DNA of 64,000 nucleotides from assembly GCF_000372825.1 (NCBI RefSeq), contig NZ_KB910516.1, positions 962,011 through 1,026,010 of the forward strand, read 5' to 3'. The notes under the pieces were generated by a model, which was not told where the DNA came from, did not search any database, and saw nothing but the letters and a program-made list of their open reading frames with translations. Both the position numbers and the translations under genes were made by a program. Position 1 is the first letter of the stretch, and every line of letters starts with the position of its first letter. The DNA comes from Methylobacterium sp. 77. GTDB lineage: Bacteria > Pseudomonadota > Alphaproteobacteria > Rhizobiales > Beijerinckiaceae. This document shows positions 43,487-52,202 of this stretch, piece by piece.

Positions 43487-44686
43487 TCACGGTTGCGGAG
43501 AGATGAGCGCGACGCGCCCGTCGGCGAGGCCGACGAGGAGGCGCGTGCGTGCGCCCTGGCCGATGGCGGCGACACCGAAGGCGGCAAGGCCGGGCAGAGG
43601 GATTCGCCTCACCTCGCGGATGCCGTCCTTCAGGGACAGGATCGCGAGAGCGCTGCGGTCGGCCACCGGCAGGGCGAGTTCCGGGACGCCATCCCCATCG
43701 GCATCGAGGACGGACGCGAGATCGGTCCCGCCCTCGCCCGGCGACAGGTCGGTATAGCCGGTCGCCTCGCCGGCAAGGCGCAGGGCATTGGCGTCATAGG
43801 TCCAGATTTGGAGGATTCCGGCCCCGTCGGGTGCCGCCACCGCGGCGATCTGGGGCCGTCCGGCCGCCGAGAAATGACCGATCGCCGCGACCTTCAATGC
43901 CTGCCCCCCCGGTCTCGTGGCCTGGACGGGGCTCCGGGCGAGGATGGACCAAGCCTTGTCGGTCTCCGCCGAGGGCTTGCCGGGCTCTGCCGAGGGCTTG
44001 CCGGACTCCGCCGCGGATTTGCCGACCAGGGCCAGGGCCGATCCGCCGTCCTGCGACGTCACCGCCACGAAAACCGGCCGGCCGTCCATCAGCGCCACCA
44101 CCGGGCGGCGCAGGGCGAAAGCCGCATCGGAACCGGCCGAGACGGCGGTGGTGACGATGGGGACGGGCTTCGGGTCCGCGCTCATCCCAATTGGCTGGCG
44201 CTCGCGGATGGTGAGCGTGCCGGCGCGCTCGGGCTCGCTGGCATTGGGACGAACGGGTTCGGACAGGTGGGCGCTGACCGGGCCGAGGGTCGCGCGGCGG
44301 GAGCCGGCGATAGCGCCGCGCGGGGTCTCCGATGCGGCGAGCCCCTCCACGGCTTCGGCACCGAGCAGAATCGTCGCGACCTTGCCATCGCTGAATGTCA
44401 GGGCGGCCCCGCCCTCGTCGCCCCATATGACGGCGATGGGCACATCCTCCACCACCTCGCCCTTCAATCCCTTGGGGCGGGCGAGAGGGAGAAGACCCGA
44501 CGTCGCCACCGCCAGGGAGACCTCGCTGCCGGGTCCGCGCATGGCGCGGGCCGTGAAGGGCAGGTCGAGGATCGTCACCACAGGGTCGGTTTTGACGGGT
44601 TCCGCCTGGACGGGTTCGGCGCTCAGGAGCGAGACGGCGAGGATTGGAGCCGCGAGGAGCGCCGAGAGCGCACCTCGTTCAGACAT
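43487..44686 (-). CDS. Exported VCBS/FG-GAP-like repeat protein
   Basis: The 399-residue protein has a signal peptide ([23 protein letters not shown]) and a long beta-rich mature part with repeats resembling integrin/FG-GAP blades, such as [29 protein letters not shown] with a calcium-loop-like [10 protein letters not shown] 7-residue tandem repeat ([21 protein letters not shown]) sits near residues 222-242. A beta-propeller in the periplasm is likely; function is unknown. ATG 44686 overlaps the SDR stop by 8 bp, so it is translated downstream of that gene. Confidence 0.75.
   Translation of the reverse strand: MSERGALSALLAAPILAVSLLSAEPVQAEPVKTDPVVTILDLPFTARAMRGPGSEVSLAVATSGLLPLARPKGLKGEVVEDVPIAVIWGDEGGAALTFSDGKVATILLGAEAVEGLAASETPRGAIAGSRRATLGPVSAHLSEPVRPNASEPERAGTLTIRERQPIGMSADPKPVPIVTTAVSAGSDAAFALRRPVVALMDGRPVFVAVTSQDGGSALALVGKSAAESGKPSAEPGKPSAETDKAWSILARSPVQATRPGGQALKVAAIGHFSAAGRPQIAAVAAPDGAGILQIWTYDANALRLAGEATGYTDLSPGEGGTDLASVLDADGDGVPELALPVADRSALAILSLKDGIREVRRIPLPGLAAFGVAAIGQGARTRLLVGLADGRVALISPQP
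43962..44024. repeat. Three tandem 21-bp units inside a coding region
   Basis: Three head-to-tail 21-bp units with a few differences encode the 7-residue repeat Gly-Lys-Pro/Ser-Ser/Ala-Ala-Glu-x in the VCBS-like protein. The unit length keeps the frame, so copy number could vary without breaking the gene. Confidence 0.7.
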
Positions 44687-45434
44687 GCTGGCCGCCGTTG
44701 ATGTGCAGCTCGGCACCGTTCACGTAGGACGAGGCTTCGGTGCACAGGAAGTAGATCGCCTTCGCCACCTCGTCGGGCGTGCCGAGGCGGCGCTGCGGGA
44801 TGCCCGCCACGATCTTGTCGGTGCCCGGCGACAGGATCGCCGTATCGATCTCGCCGGGCGAGATCGCGTTCACGCGGACGCCGAGGGGTCCGAAGTCGCT
44901 GGCCATCTCGCGGGTGAGGCCGGCCAGGGCCGCTTTCGACGTGCCGTAGGCCGCCCCCGCGAAGGGATGCACGCGGGAACCCGCGATCGAGGTGACGTTG
45001 ACGATGGAGCCCTTGGCGCGGGTGAGTTCCTCACACAGGCCGCGTGCCAGGAGCAGGGGCGCGAAGACGTTGACCTGGAACACCTTGCGCCAGTCGCCGA
45101 ATTCGGTGGCAATGGCGCCGAGGCGCTCGCCGTTGCTGCCCTTGGGCGAGATGCCGGCATTGTTGACCAGCGCGTGGAGCAGACCGCCCTCTTCGGCCAG
45201 GCGCCCGGCGACTTCCGCCACGCCGCGCATCGTATCCTCGGGGTCGGAGAGATCGACCTGGAGGTGATCCTCCGGACCCATCTCCCACGGGCAGTTCTCG
45301 GGAAAGGCGTGGCGGGAACAGGTGATCACCCGCCAACCGGCCGCGGAGAAGCGCTTGACCGTGGCGTGGCCGATTCCGCGGCTCGCGCCCGTCAGCAGCA
45401 TGATGCGACGGCGTTCGTTGCTCGATGTGGCCAA
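44679..45434 (-). CDS. Short-chain dehydrogenase/reductase
   Basis: This 251-residue classical SDR has the Rossmann cofactor motif TGASRGIGHATVKRF near residue 15, NNAGIS near 91, catalytic Ser in NVTSIAGS near 148 and catalytic Tyr-x-x-x-Lys in YGTSKAAL near 162, with INGGQHV at the end. It is NAD(P)H-dependent. The substrate is unknown. It is the first gene of a minus-strand run with the VCBS-like, Nudix and TIGR02301 genes. Confidence 0.9.
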   Translation of the reverse strand: MATSSNERRRIMLLTGASRGIGHATVKRFSAAGWRVITCSRHAFPENCPWEMGPEDHLQVDLSDPEDTMRGVAEVAGRLAEEGGLLHALVNNAGISPKGSNGERLGAIATEFGDWRKVFQVNVFAPLLLARGLCEELTRAKGSIVNVTSIAGSRVHPFAGAAYGTSKAALAGLTREMASDFGPLGVRVNAISPGEIDTAILSPGTDKIVAGIPQRRLGTPDEVAKAIYFLCTEASSYVNGAELHINGGQHV

Positions 45435-45578
45435 GGCCGTTCCTTCAGGATCGGGAGGCGGTAAACACTCGAAAAAACCGCCGTGCCGTGCCCAGGTCTA
45501 AGCCGCGCCGACGGGGAAATCCAGGGTCGATCCCGCGGCGCAGCAAGGCTGGAACCCTTCCAGAAAGCGCCCCTTTCC

Positions 45579-46244
45579 TCAAGGATAGAGCCTGGCCCCG
45601 CTCCAGCCGCCGCCGGACCTGGTGAAGCGGACGCGGTCATGGAGCCGGTAGGGTCCATTCTGCCAGAACTCGATCGAGACCGGTGCGATGCGAAAGCCCG
45701 TCCAGTTTTCCGGCCGCGGGACCGGCTGGTCCTCGTAGCGGGACGACAGGGCGGCGACCTCCGCCTCGAGGGTGGCGCGGTCGGCGAGGGGGCGCGACTG
45801 GCGGCTGGCATGTGCGCCGATCCGGCTCTCGCGGCGGCGGCTGGCGAAATAGGCATCCGCTTCCTCGGCCGTCACAGGGCTCACGGCTCCGCGCGCGCGG
45901 ACCTGCCGGCGCAGGCTCTTCCAGTGCAGAACGAGCGCGGCCTGCGGATTCTGCGCCAGTTCCTCGCCCTTGGCAGAGTCGACGTTGGTATAGAAGACGA
46001 AACCGGTTTCATCGACGCCCTTGAGCAGGACCATCCGGACGTCGGGAAGGCCATCGGAGCCGGCCGTGGCGAGCGCCATGGCGTTGGCATCCTCCGATTC
46101 CGAGCGCTCGGCCTCGCCCATCCAGGCGGCGAACAGCGCCCAGGGGTCTGTGGACAGCGTGAAGTCTCCACCGGGCCCGAGCGGGTCGGGGAGGGGTGGG
46201 ACAGCGCCGGACGCGGCCGGCTCATCGATCCTTAACCGATCCAA
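45579..46244 (-). CDS. pdxH: Pyridoxine/pyridoxamine 5'-phosphate oxidase
   Basis: This FMN enzyme of 221 residues makes pyridoxal 5'-phosphate. Diagnostic segments are [60 protein letters not shown], and the C-terminal [26 protein letters not shown] with the catalytic region. I chose TTG 46244 because AGGA lies 7 bases upstream and it gives the normal family length; the frame stays open further upstream without similarity. It is divergent from the lipoprotein gene. SufS and the NifS-type enzyme in this window use the cofactor it makes. Confidence 0.94.
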   Translation of the reverse strand: MDRLRIDEPAASGAVPPLPDPLGPGGDFTLSTDPWALFAAWMGEAERSESEDANAMALATAGSDGLPDVRMVLLKGVDETGFVFYTNVDSAKGEELAQNPQAALVLHWKSLRRQVRARGAVSPVTAEEADAYFASRRRESRIGAHASRQSRPLADRATLEAEVAALSSRYEDQPVPRPENWTGFRIAPVSIEFWQNGPYRLHDRVRFTRSGGGWSGARLYP

Positions 46245-46334
46245 GGCGTAATCCTGTTGGTGAGATCCGGGTCGGGGGCACCGACGTGGGACACGATTTG
46301 TCGTTGTTCGAGTCACGTCGTGAGAACAGGTGTA

Positions 46335-46862
46335 ATGCGTCGGAGCGAGAGTAAAGCCCAACCTACCCTCACCCGCGCCATCGTCGCACCCCGGCCCGCT
46401 CGTGCCCGATGCGCAGCCGTGCTGGCCTCGGGCAGCGTGGTCTTGGCCTTGTCGCTGGCCGGCTGCGGCATTCCCATTCTCACGTTTCAGAGTGAGACCA
46501 AGGAAGAGCCGGCCGTGACGGTCCCGGAGCCCCTGGTCACGGGCAGCATCGACAAGCGCCCGAAGAGCTTCGGCGGCGAGATGTCCGACGAGGATTGGCG
46601 CCGGGCGCATGCGGCCCTGGCGGTGGCGCTCGATCCGCAGGGCAACGGCCGCCCGGTCAAATGGGACAATCCGGATTCGTCCTTGCGCGGATCGATCAGC
46701 CCGACCGGCCTTCCCTATGTCGCCAACGACCTGATCTGCCGGGACTTCCTCGCCTCGGTCATCGCGCCCGTCCGCAGCCGGTTCGTTCGCGGCACCGGCT
46801 GCAAGCCCTCGGGCGGCGAATGGGAGTTGACCCGCGTCCGCATGGCAAAATCGAAGGCTTAA
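46335..46862 (+). CDS. Lipoprotein, surface-antigen-like
   Basis: From ATG 46335 the gene encodes 175 residues with a long N-region and a lipobox LAGC near residue 45 ([10 protein letters not shown]), so an outer- or inner-membrane lipoprotein is likely. The C-terminal half has [26 protein letters not shown] and [13 protein letters not shown], similar to the 17-kDa surface-antigen-like RT0821/Lpp0805 group. Three Cys in the mature part may form a disulfide. Function is unknown. It is divergent from pdxH and upstream of the DnaJ-domain gene. Confidence 0.75.
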   Translation: MRRSESKAQPTLTRAIVAPRPARARCAAVLASGSVVLALSLAGCGIPILTFQSETKEEPAVTVPEPLVTGSIDKRPKSFGGEMSDEDWRRAHAALAVALDPQGNGRPVKWDNPDSSLRGSISPTGLPYVANDLICRDFLASVIAPVRSRFVRGTGCKPSGGEWELTRVRMAKSKA

Positions 46863-47044
46863 GGCCTAGATCGTCCGATGCCGGGGATCGTCCGGCGGAC
46901 CAGCGGGTTGACGCGTGGATCGAACCGACGAATCCTGTCGGACGACCGTTGCAGAGAAGCAACAGCCATTCCACATAGCGGATGACTTCGACAGGGAGCG
47001 GGCATGAGCCCGGCCCCGTGCGGCACCGAGACCGATATCAGACG

Positions 47045-47983
47045 ATGCGCAATCCCTACGACGTTCTGGGTGTGGCCAAGGGCGCCAGCGAGGCCGACAT
47101 CAAGAAGGCCTATCGCAAGCTCGCCAAGGCCTATCATCCCGACACCAACAAGAACGACGCCAAGGCGAAAGACCGCTTCTCAGAAGCCAACAGCGCCTAC
47201 GAGATCGTCGGCGATGCGACCAAGCGCGCCCAGTTCGACCGTGGCGAGATCGATGGCGACGGGAAGCCGCGCGCATCCGGGTTCGAAGGGTTCGGCGGCT
47301 TTGGCGGCGGCCCCGGTGGCGGCCGTGCCTCGGGATTCGACTTCGAGAGCGCGGCACGCAGCCGGGCCGGCGGCGGCGGGATCGGCGAGGACATCTTCTC
47401 GCACCTGTTCGGCGACACGTTCCGCGGCGGCGGAGGCGCGGGCCCCGGCGCCCGAGGACCGATGAAGGGCGAGGATCTCGCGGCCGAGCTTTCCGTGACC
47501 CTGGAACAGGTGGCGAGCGAGGAGAAGCTGCGCATCTCCCTCGGCGCGCGCGACGTGGACGTCGTGGTACCCAAGGGCGTCGTGGACGGGCAGACCATCC
47601 GCCTGCGCGGCCTCGGTGGGGCCGGCGGTCCGCGCTCTTCGCCGGGCGATGCCCTCCTGACCATCCGCATCCTTCCGCATCCGCGCTTCTCCATGGAGGG
47701 GGCGGACCTGCGCACGTCCGTGGACCTGCCCCTCGAGGATGCGATCCTCGGCGGCCCGATCCGGGTCCCCACGCTGAGCGGCGCCGTGGAGATGCGCATC
47801 CCGGCGATGACGAGTTCGGGTCGGACCTTCCGTCTCAAAGGCAAAGGCCTTCCGAAGAAGGACGGCACCCGCGGCGACCTGTTCGCCACCACGGCGATTT
47901 CGCTGCCCGCGGGTGAGGACGAATCCCTCCTCGCCTACGCTAAGAACCGCCGGGCGGCGCGCACCGGCTCTGGACAGGTCTAG
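47045..47983 (+). CDS. DnaJ-domain co-chaperone (CbpA-like)
   Basis: The 312-residue cytoplasmic protein starts with a J domain, [21 protein letters not shown], with the HPD motif in AYHPDTNK and then FDRGEID. A Gly/Phe-rich linker (about 80-130) and the two C-terminal peptide-binding subdomains follow, for example [19 protein letters not shown] and [24 protein letters not shown] text ([14 protein letters not shown]). There is no Cys-rich zinc finger between them, so it is a type II/CbpA-like protein. It would stimulate DnaK. fabI lies 113 bp downstream on the same strand. Confidence 0.92.
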   Translation: MRNPYDVLGVAKGASEADIKKAYRKLAKAYHPDTNKNDAKAKDRFSEANSAYEIVGDATKRAQFDRGEIDGDGKPRASGFEGFGGFGGGPGGGRASGFDFESAARSRAGGGGIGEDIFSHLFGDTFRGGGGAGPGARGPMKGEDLAAELSVTLEQVASEEKLRISLGARDVDVVVPKGVVDGQTIRLRGLGGAGGPRSSPGDALLTIRILPHPRFSMEGADLRTSVDLPLEDAILGGPIRVPTLSGAVEMRIPAMTSSGRTFRLKGKGLPKKDGTRGDLFATTAISLPAGEDESLLAYAKNRRAARTGSGQV

Positions 47984-48096
47984 GCTCGGACTTCCGTCAC
48001 CGGCACACCTCCGCTAAGGATGCCTCGGCGCGAGCGCTTCCCCCGGCTGCGGATGGGTCCGCTCCAGCGCGCGACAGCCTCTCGCTCAGGTGACTC

Positions 48097-48942
48097 ATGG
48101 CGGACACGAACCCGGTACACGATCACGTCGGCGGCTTGCTCGCCGGAAAATGCGGTCTGGTGCTCGGTGTCGCCAATAACCGGTCCATCGCCTGGGGCAT
48201 CGCCAAGAGCGCCCATGCCCATGGGGCCAAGCTCGCCTTCAGCTACCAGGGCGATGCCCTGAAGAAGCGGGTCGAGCCCCTGGCGCGCGAACTCGACGCC
48301 CATGTGGTCGGTCATTGCGACGTCACCGACGGCGCTTCGATCGACGCCGTGTTCGCGGAGGCGAGCCGAGTCTTCCCGCAGGGGATCGACTTCGTCGTCC
48401 ACTGCATCGCCTTCTCCGACAAGGACGAGTTGACCGGCCGCTACGTCGAGACGTCGGAGGCGAACTTCACCAAGTCGCTGATGATCTCGTGCTACTCGTT
48501 CACGGCGGTGGCCCAACGGGCCGAGAAGCTGATGCCCAATGGCGGCTCGCTCCTCACGCTCACCTATTACGGCGCCGAGAAGTGGATGCCGCATTATAAC
48601 GTGATGGGCGTCGCCAAGGCCGCGCTCGAAGCCTCCGTGCGTTATCTCGCCGCCGATCTCGGCCCCTCGAAAATCCGCGTCAACGCGATTTCCGCCGGGC
48701 CGATCAAGACCCTGGCCGCGTCCGGCATCGGCGACTTCCGCTACATCCTGAAGTGGAACGAGTACAACGCCCCCTTGCGTCGTACCGTGACCATCGAGGA
48801 AGTCGGCGAGACCGCCTCCTACCTCATCTCCGACATGTCGCGCGGCATGACCGGCGAGATCCTGCATGTGGATGCCGGCTACCACGTGGTCGGCATGAAG
48901 AACCCAGAGGCGCCGGACCTGAGACTCGACAGCAAAGAGTGA
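48097..48942 (+). CDS. fabI: Enoyl-[acyl-carrier-protein] reductase (NADH)
   Basis: This 281-residue cytoplasmic enzyme does the last reduction of each fatty-acid elongation cycle. Diagnostic parts are GLVLGVANNRSIAWGIAKS (cofactor site), HCIAFSDKDELTGRYVETS, SLLTLTYYGAEKWMPHYNVMGVAKAALE with the catalytic Tyr-x6-Tyr-x6-Lys pattern, and RVNAISAGPIKTLAASGI. This is the FabI type targeted by triclosan. The start ATG at 48097 follows a modest ribosome site (CTCAGGTGACTC). No other fab gene is adjacent. Confidence 0.96.
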   Translation: MADTNPVHDHVGGLLAGKCGLVLGVANNRSIAWGIAKSAHAHGAKLAFSYQGDALKKRVEPLARELDAHVVGHCDVTDGASIDAVFAEASRVFPQGIDFVVHCIAFSDKDELTGRYVETSEANFTKSLMISCYSFTAVAQRAEKLMPNGGSLLTLTYYGAEKWMPHYNVMGVAKAALEASVRYLAADLGPSKIRVNAISAGPIKTLAASGIGDFRYILKWNEYNAPLRRTVTIEEVGETASYLISDMSRGMTGEILHVDAGYHVVGMKNPEAPDLRLDSKE

Positions 48943-49044
48943 GGCTCGCCATGTGCGGGAGCGCTCCGCGCCGGAGGCGTCCCTTGGATTAGGCGGGGTG
49001 TCTCGATCCGCTCCGAGGCCGCTACCCGCCGAGGGCCCGCCTCC

Positions 49045-50100
49045 ATGAAATCCAGGCCCACCTTCGATGACGCCGCGGCCGCCGGTATCATCACCGCCGA
49101 ACAGGCGCGGGCGCTCGCTTCGTTCTACGCCGCGAGTTTGCACGCTGCGAAGCCCGGGCGGGCCGTGTCCTTCGATCTCGCCCACGTGCTCTGGTATGCC
49201 GGGGCCCTCGTCGTCATCGGTGCGATGGGCCTGTTCTCGACCCTGGCCTTCGGCCTGATGGGCGGTCCGGCCCTCACGGCCACCGCCTTGTTCTATGCGG
49301 CCGTCTTCATCGCCGCCGGACAATTTCTCCGCACCACCCGCGACCTGCCGGTCCCCGGCGGCCTCCTCGTCGCCTGCGCCGTCGCGATGACGCCGCTCGC
49401 CGTCTACGGCCTGCAGGAGAGCTGGGGTTGGAGCGGGCACGGACGGCCGGGCGCCTATCGCGAGATCTTCGCCTGGATCAAGGGCGGCTGGGTGCCGATG
49501 GAAGCGGCGACGCTGGTGGCCTCCGCCATCGCCCTTCGCGTCACGCGCTTCGGCTTCATCACCCTGATCGCGGCGGTGTCGTTGTGGTTCCTGTCGATGG
49601 ATCTTGGCGCCTGGGCCACGAGCCCGGACCTCGATTGGGAGACCCGGCGGACGATTTCGCTCTGGTTCGGTCTCGGCCTCGTCGCCTTCGCCTGGGCGGT
49701 CGATCTGCGCCAGAAGCAGGCGGATTACGCGTTCTGGCTCCATCTTTCCGGCATCCTCACCTTCTGGGGCGCGGTGACGTGGCACCATTCCGACAGCGAG
49801 GTCGCGAAAGCGCTCTACGCCCTGATGAATGTCGGCCTGATCGGCTTCGCCATCTTCCTCTCGCGCCGGATCTACGCGGTGTTCGGCGCCATCGGCGTCG
49901 CGCTCTATCTCGGCGATCTGGCGAGCCGGGTCTTCCGCGACTCTCTGCTCTTCCCCTTCGCCCTGTCGCTCATCGGCCTCGGCATGATCGGGCTCGGCAT
50001 CCTCTATCAGCGCAACGCCCGGCGGGTCGGCGGCACGATGACCCGGGCGCTGCCGGCGAGACTGACGCGCTGGCGGCCCGACCACGCGGATCGTGCATGA
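49045..50100 (+). CDS. Multi-spanning membrane protein of unknown function
   Basis: The 351-residue protein starts with a soluble helix (RPTFDDAAAAGIITAEQARALASF), like the N-terminus of DUF2157-type proteins, followed by about nine hydrophobic segments beginning near residue 47 (VLWYAGALVVIGAMGLFSTL) and ending at LGMIGLGILYQRN. It is clearly an inner-membrane protein. No transport or enzyme motif is visible, though the N-terminal helix and helix count resemble DUF2157/DUF2339-like proteins. Function is unknown. It stands about 100 bp after fabI. Confidence 0.8.
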   Translation: MKSRPTFDDAAAAGIITAEQARALASFYAASLHAAKPGRAVSFDLAHVLWYAGALVVIGAMGLFSTLAFGLMGGPALTATALFYAAVFIAAGQFLRTTRDLPVPGGLLVACAVAMTPLAVYGLQESWGWSGHGRPGAYREIFAWIKGGWVPMEAATLVASAIALRVTRFGFITLIAAVSLWFLSMDLGAWATSPDLDWETRRTISLWFGLGLVAFAWAVDLRQKQADYAFWLHLSGILTFWGAVTWHHSDSEVAKALYALMNVGLIGFAIFLSRRIYAVFGAIGVALYLGDLASRVFRDSLLFPFALSLIGLGMIGLGILYQRNARRVGGTMTRALPARLTRWRPDHADRA

Positions 50101-50278
50101 GCGATTTCGTCAGTCGTCGTCGGTTTTCGCGAACGCCCCCGACAGCGTCTGCGCGCCGATCAGGGTGGCACCGTCCCGCTTGATCACTTGTGCGGAGTGC
50201 CGGCGCCTTCGACGACACCGAGACCATCGAAGCGCGTGCGATCCATGAAGGCATGGCACATGCGCTTCGTGCTTGAGA

Positions 50279-51268
50279 TCAATCGGGTACGGTCAGCTCA
50301 GCGATGCCCGGCTGGGCGTCGGGATAGCGCGGGTCCATCGCCTCGAGGGTGTTGGCGATCGTGCGGGCGACGAGGAGGTTGCGGTACCATTTCCGATTGG
50401 CGGGCACCACGTGCCAGGGTGCGTGCGAGGTGGAGCAGCGGCTCAGGGCGTCGGTAAAGGCGGTCTGGTAGGCGTCCCAGGATTCGCGCTCGACGAGGTC
50501 GGCCGCATCGAACTTCCAGTGCTTCTCCGGGTCCGCGATCCGCGCCTCCAGCCGCTCCTTCTGCTCCTCCTTCGAGATGTGCAGGAAGAACTTGAGGACG
50601 GTGACGCCCGAGAGAGTCAGCATCCGCTCGAAATCGTTGATGAGATCGTAGCGCGGTCGCCACACGCCCTCCGGCTCCAGGGATTTCACCCGCACCACCA
50701 GCACGTCCTCGTAATGGCTGCGGTTGAACACGCCGATCATGCCGCGCCCCGGCGCCTTGGCGTGGTAGCGCCAGAGGAAGTCATGGTCGCGCTCCTCGGC
50801 GCTCGGCACCTTGAACGACCAGACCCGGCACCCCTGCGGGTTCACGCCCTCGAAGACCGAGCGGATCGTCCCGTCCTTGCCGCCGGTATCGATGGCCTGA
50901 AACACGACGAGGAGACTGCGCCGATGCTCGGCATAGAGCCGTTCCTGCAACTCCTGGATACGGCCATGCTCGACGACAAGGGCTTCCTTGGCCGCCTCCT
51001 TGTCGAGACCGCCATCGGAATCGGCGTCGATGGCGCCCAGATCGACCGCCTCCCCCGGTTGCACCGTAACGATGCCCGAGGCGGCGCAGGAGGCGAGGGC
51101 GGCCGTATCGATCGGAGCTCCGCGCGCGGCGTGACGCACCGCCGAGCGGGCCCAGGCGGCGGAGGACGGAGGTTGGTCCGATTCCGAGCGACGAGGGGGC
51201 AGTTCCCGCTTATGCCCGCTCTCTTCGCCCGATTGGCCCGAATGCCGCTTGCCGTGCTTCTTCGACAT
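50279..51268 (-). CDS. Polyphosphate kinase 2 family protein
   Basis: This 329-residue protein is a PPK2-type enzyme that transfers phosphate between polyphosphate and nucleotides. The core shows LVVFQAIDTGGKDGTIRSVFEGV (the P-loop, with GKDGT), then FLWRYHAKAPGRGMIGVFNRSHYEDVLVVRV and FLHISKEEQKERLEAR with the lid Arg residues. The GxDGT loop and VNPQGCRVWSFK place it near the class II/III nucleotide phosphotransferase branch, but the class cannot be fixed by eye. ATG 51268 begins a basic 45-residue extension (MSKKHGKRHSG) that may bind polyphosphate. Confidence 0.9.
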   Translation of the reverse strand: MSKKHGKRHSGQSGEESGHKRELPPRRSESDQPPSSAAWARSAVRHAARGAPIDTAALASCAASGIVTVQPGEAVDLGAIDADSDGGLDKEAAKEALVVEHGRIQELQERLYAEHRRSLLVVFQAIDTGGKDGTIRSVFEGVNPQGCRVWSFKVPSAEERDHDFLWRYHAKAPGRGMIGVFNRSHYEDVLVVRVKSLEPEGVWRPRYDLINDFERMLTLSGVTVLKFFLHISKEEQKERLEARIADPEKHWKFDAADLVERESWDAYQTAFTDALSRCSTSHAPWHVVPANRKWYRNLLVARTIANTLEAMDPRYPDAQPGIAELTVPD

Positions 51269-51464
51269 GATCACACTTCGCCTTATACGATATTCAATCG
51301 ATGCAGCGGGCACGGCACCGGTGAGCCGCCTTTTTTCAGGAAAGGGCGTCTGCAGATGCCCGTAGCGCATGGAGCAACCTTGAGCGCGACAACGATCCGC
51401 AGCCTTGGCCGTTCCGGCCTCGCTTCGTCCGAAGCGGGCCGGCGCGCATGAGCGCTCCTGTCGC

Positions 51465-52049
51465 ATGACGGTGTATTTCGTTCGACATGGCCAGACCGAC
51501 TGGAACGCGGCAGGCCGGCTCCAGGGCCAGCGCGACGTGCCCCTCAACGCCACGGGACGGGGCCAGGCCGAAGCGGTGGCCGAACGGCTGAAGGCCGTGG
51601 CGGGAGCCGACCTCGCCGAAGCCGAGTTCGTGGCAAGCCCACTCCTGCGTACGCGGCAGACAATGGAGGTGCTCCGAGCCAGCCTCGATCTCGCTCCGGG
51701 CGACTATGACGTCGACGACCGCCTGATGGAGATCAATTTCGGCAGTTGGGAAGGCTCGACCTGGGCCGAGATCCGCCGGCGCGATGGCGGCAGCGCCCTG
51801 GCGCGGGATCGGGACCGCTGGGGTTATCGCCCACCCGGCGAGCGTTCGGAGAGCTATGCCATGCTGGTGGAGCGAGTGAGGCCGGCGATCACGGACCTGC
51901 GCCGGCCAGCGGTGATCGTCGCGCATGGCGGGGTCGCCCGCGCCATCCTGGTGATCCTTGGCTATGCCAGCATCCGTGAGGCCCCGCGCATGGGCATCCG
52001 CCAGGGCAGCGTGCTCGTCCTCGATCAGTCCCGCTGGCGTTGGGCCTGA
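51465..52049 (+). CDS. Histidine phosphatase (phosphoglycerate mutase-like)
   Basis: This 194-residue cytoplasmic enzyme has the RHG motif in VYFVRHGQTDWNAAGRLQGQRDVPLN, with catalytic His8, and the second His in VIVAHGGVARAILV near residue 150. The size and DxxLxExxFGxWEG segment (DRLMEINFGSWEG) fit the broad-specificity phosphatase/GpmB-like branch rather than glycolytic PGM. Substrate is unknown. ATG 51465 is the only start that leaves the RHG motif at the family position. The Pls-type gene follows 153 bp later on the same strand. Confidence 0.88.
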   Translation: MTVYFVRHGQTDWNAAGRLQGQRDVPLNATGRGQAEAVAERLKAVAGADLAEAEFVASPLLRTRQTMEVLRASLDLAPGDYDVDDRLMEINFGSWEGSTWAEIRRRDGGSALARDRDRWGYRPPGERSESYAMLVERVRPAITDLRRPAVIVAHGGVARAILVILGYASIREAPRMGIRQGSVLVLDQSRWRWA

Positions 52050-52202
52050 ATCCCTTTCTCCGCGAAGGGCGGTTCTAGGCGGGTCCGCAAACGTGCTAGA
52101 CGGCGCGACCAAATCAGGGGCGCCGCGATTTCGGCACGATCCGGGCGCCTACCCGGTCAAAAGGACGGTCTCGCAGCGGTGGGACCGGCAGCGGAGCATC
52201 GG

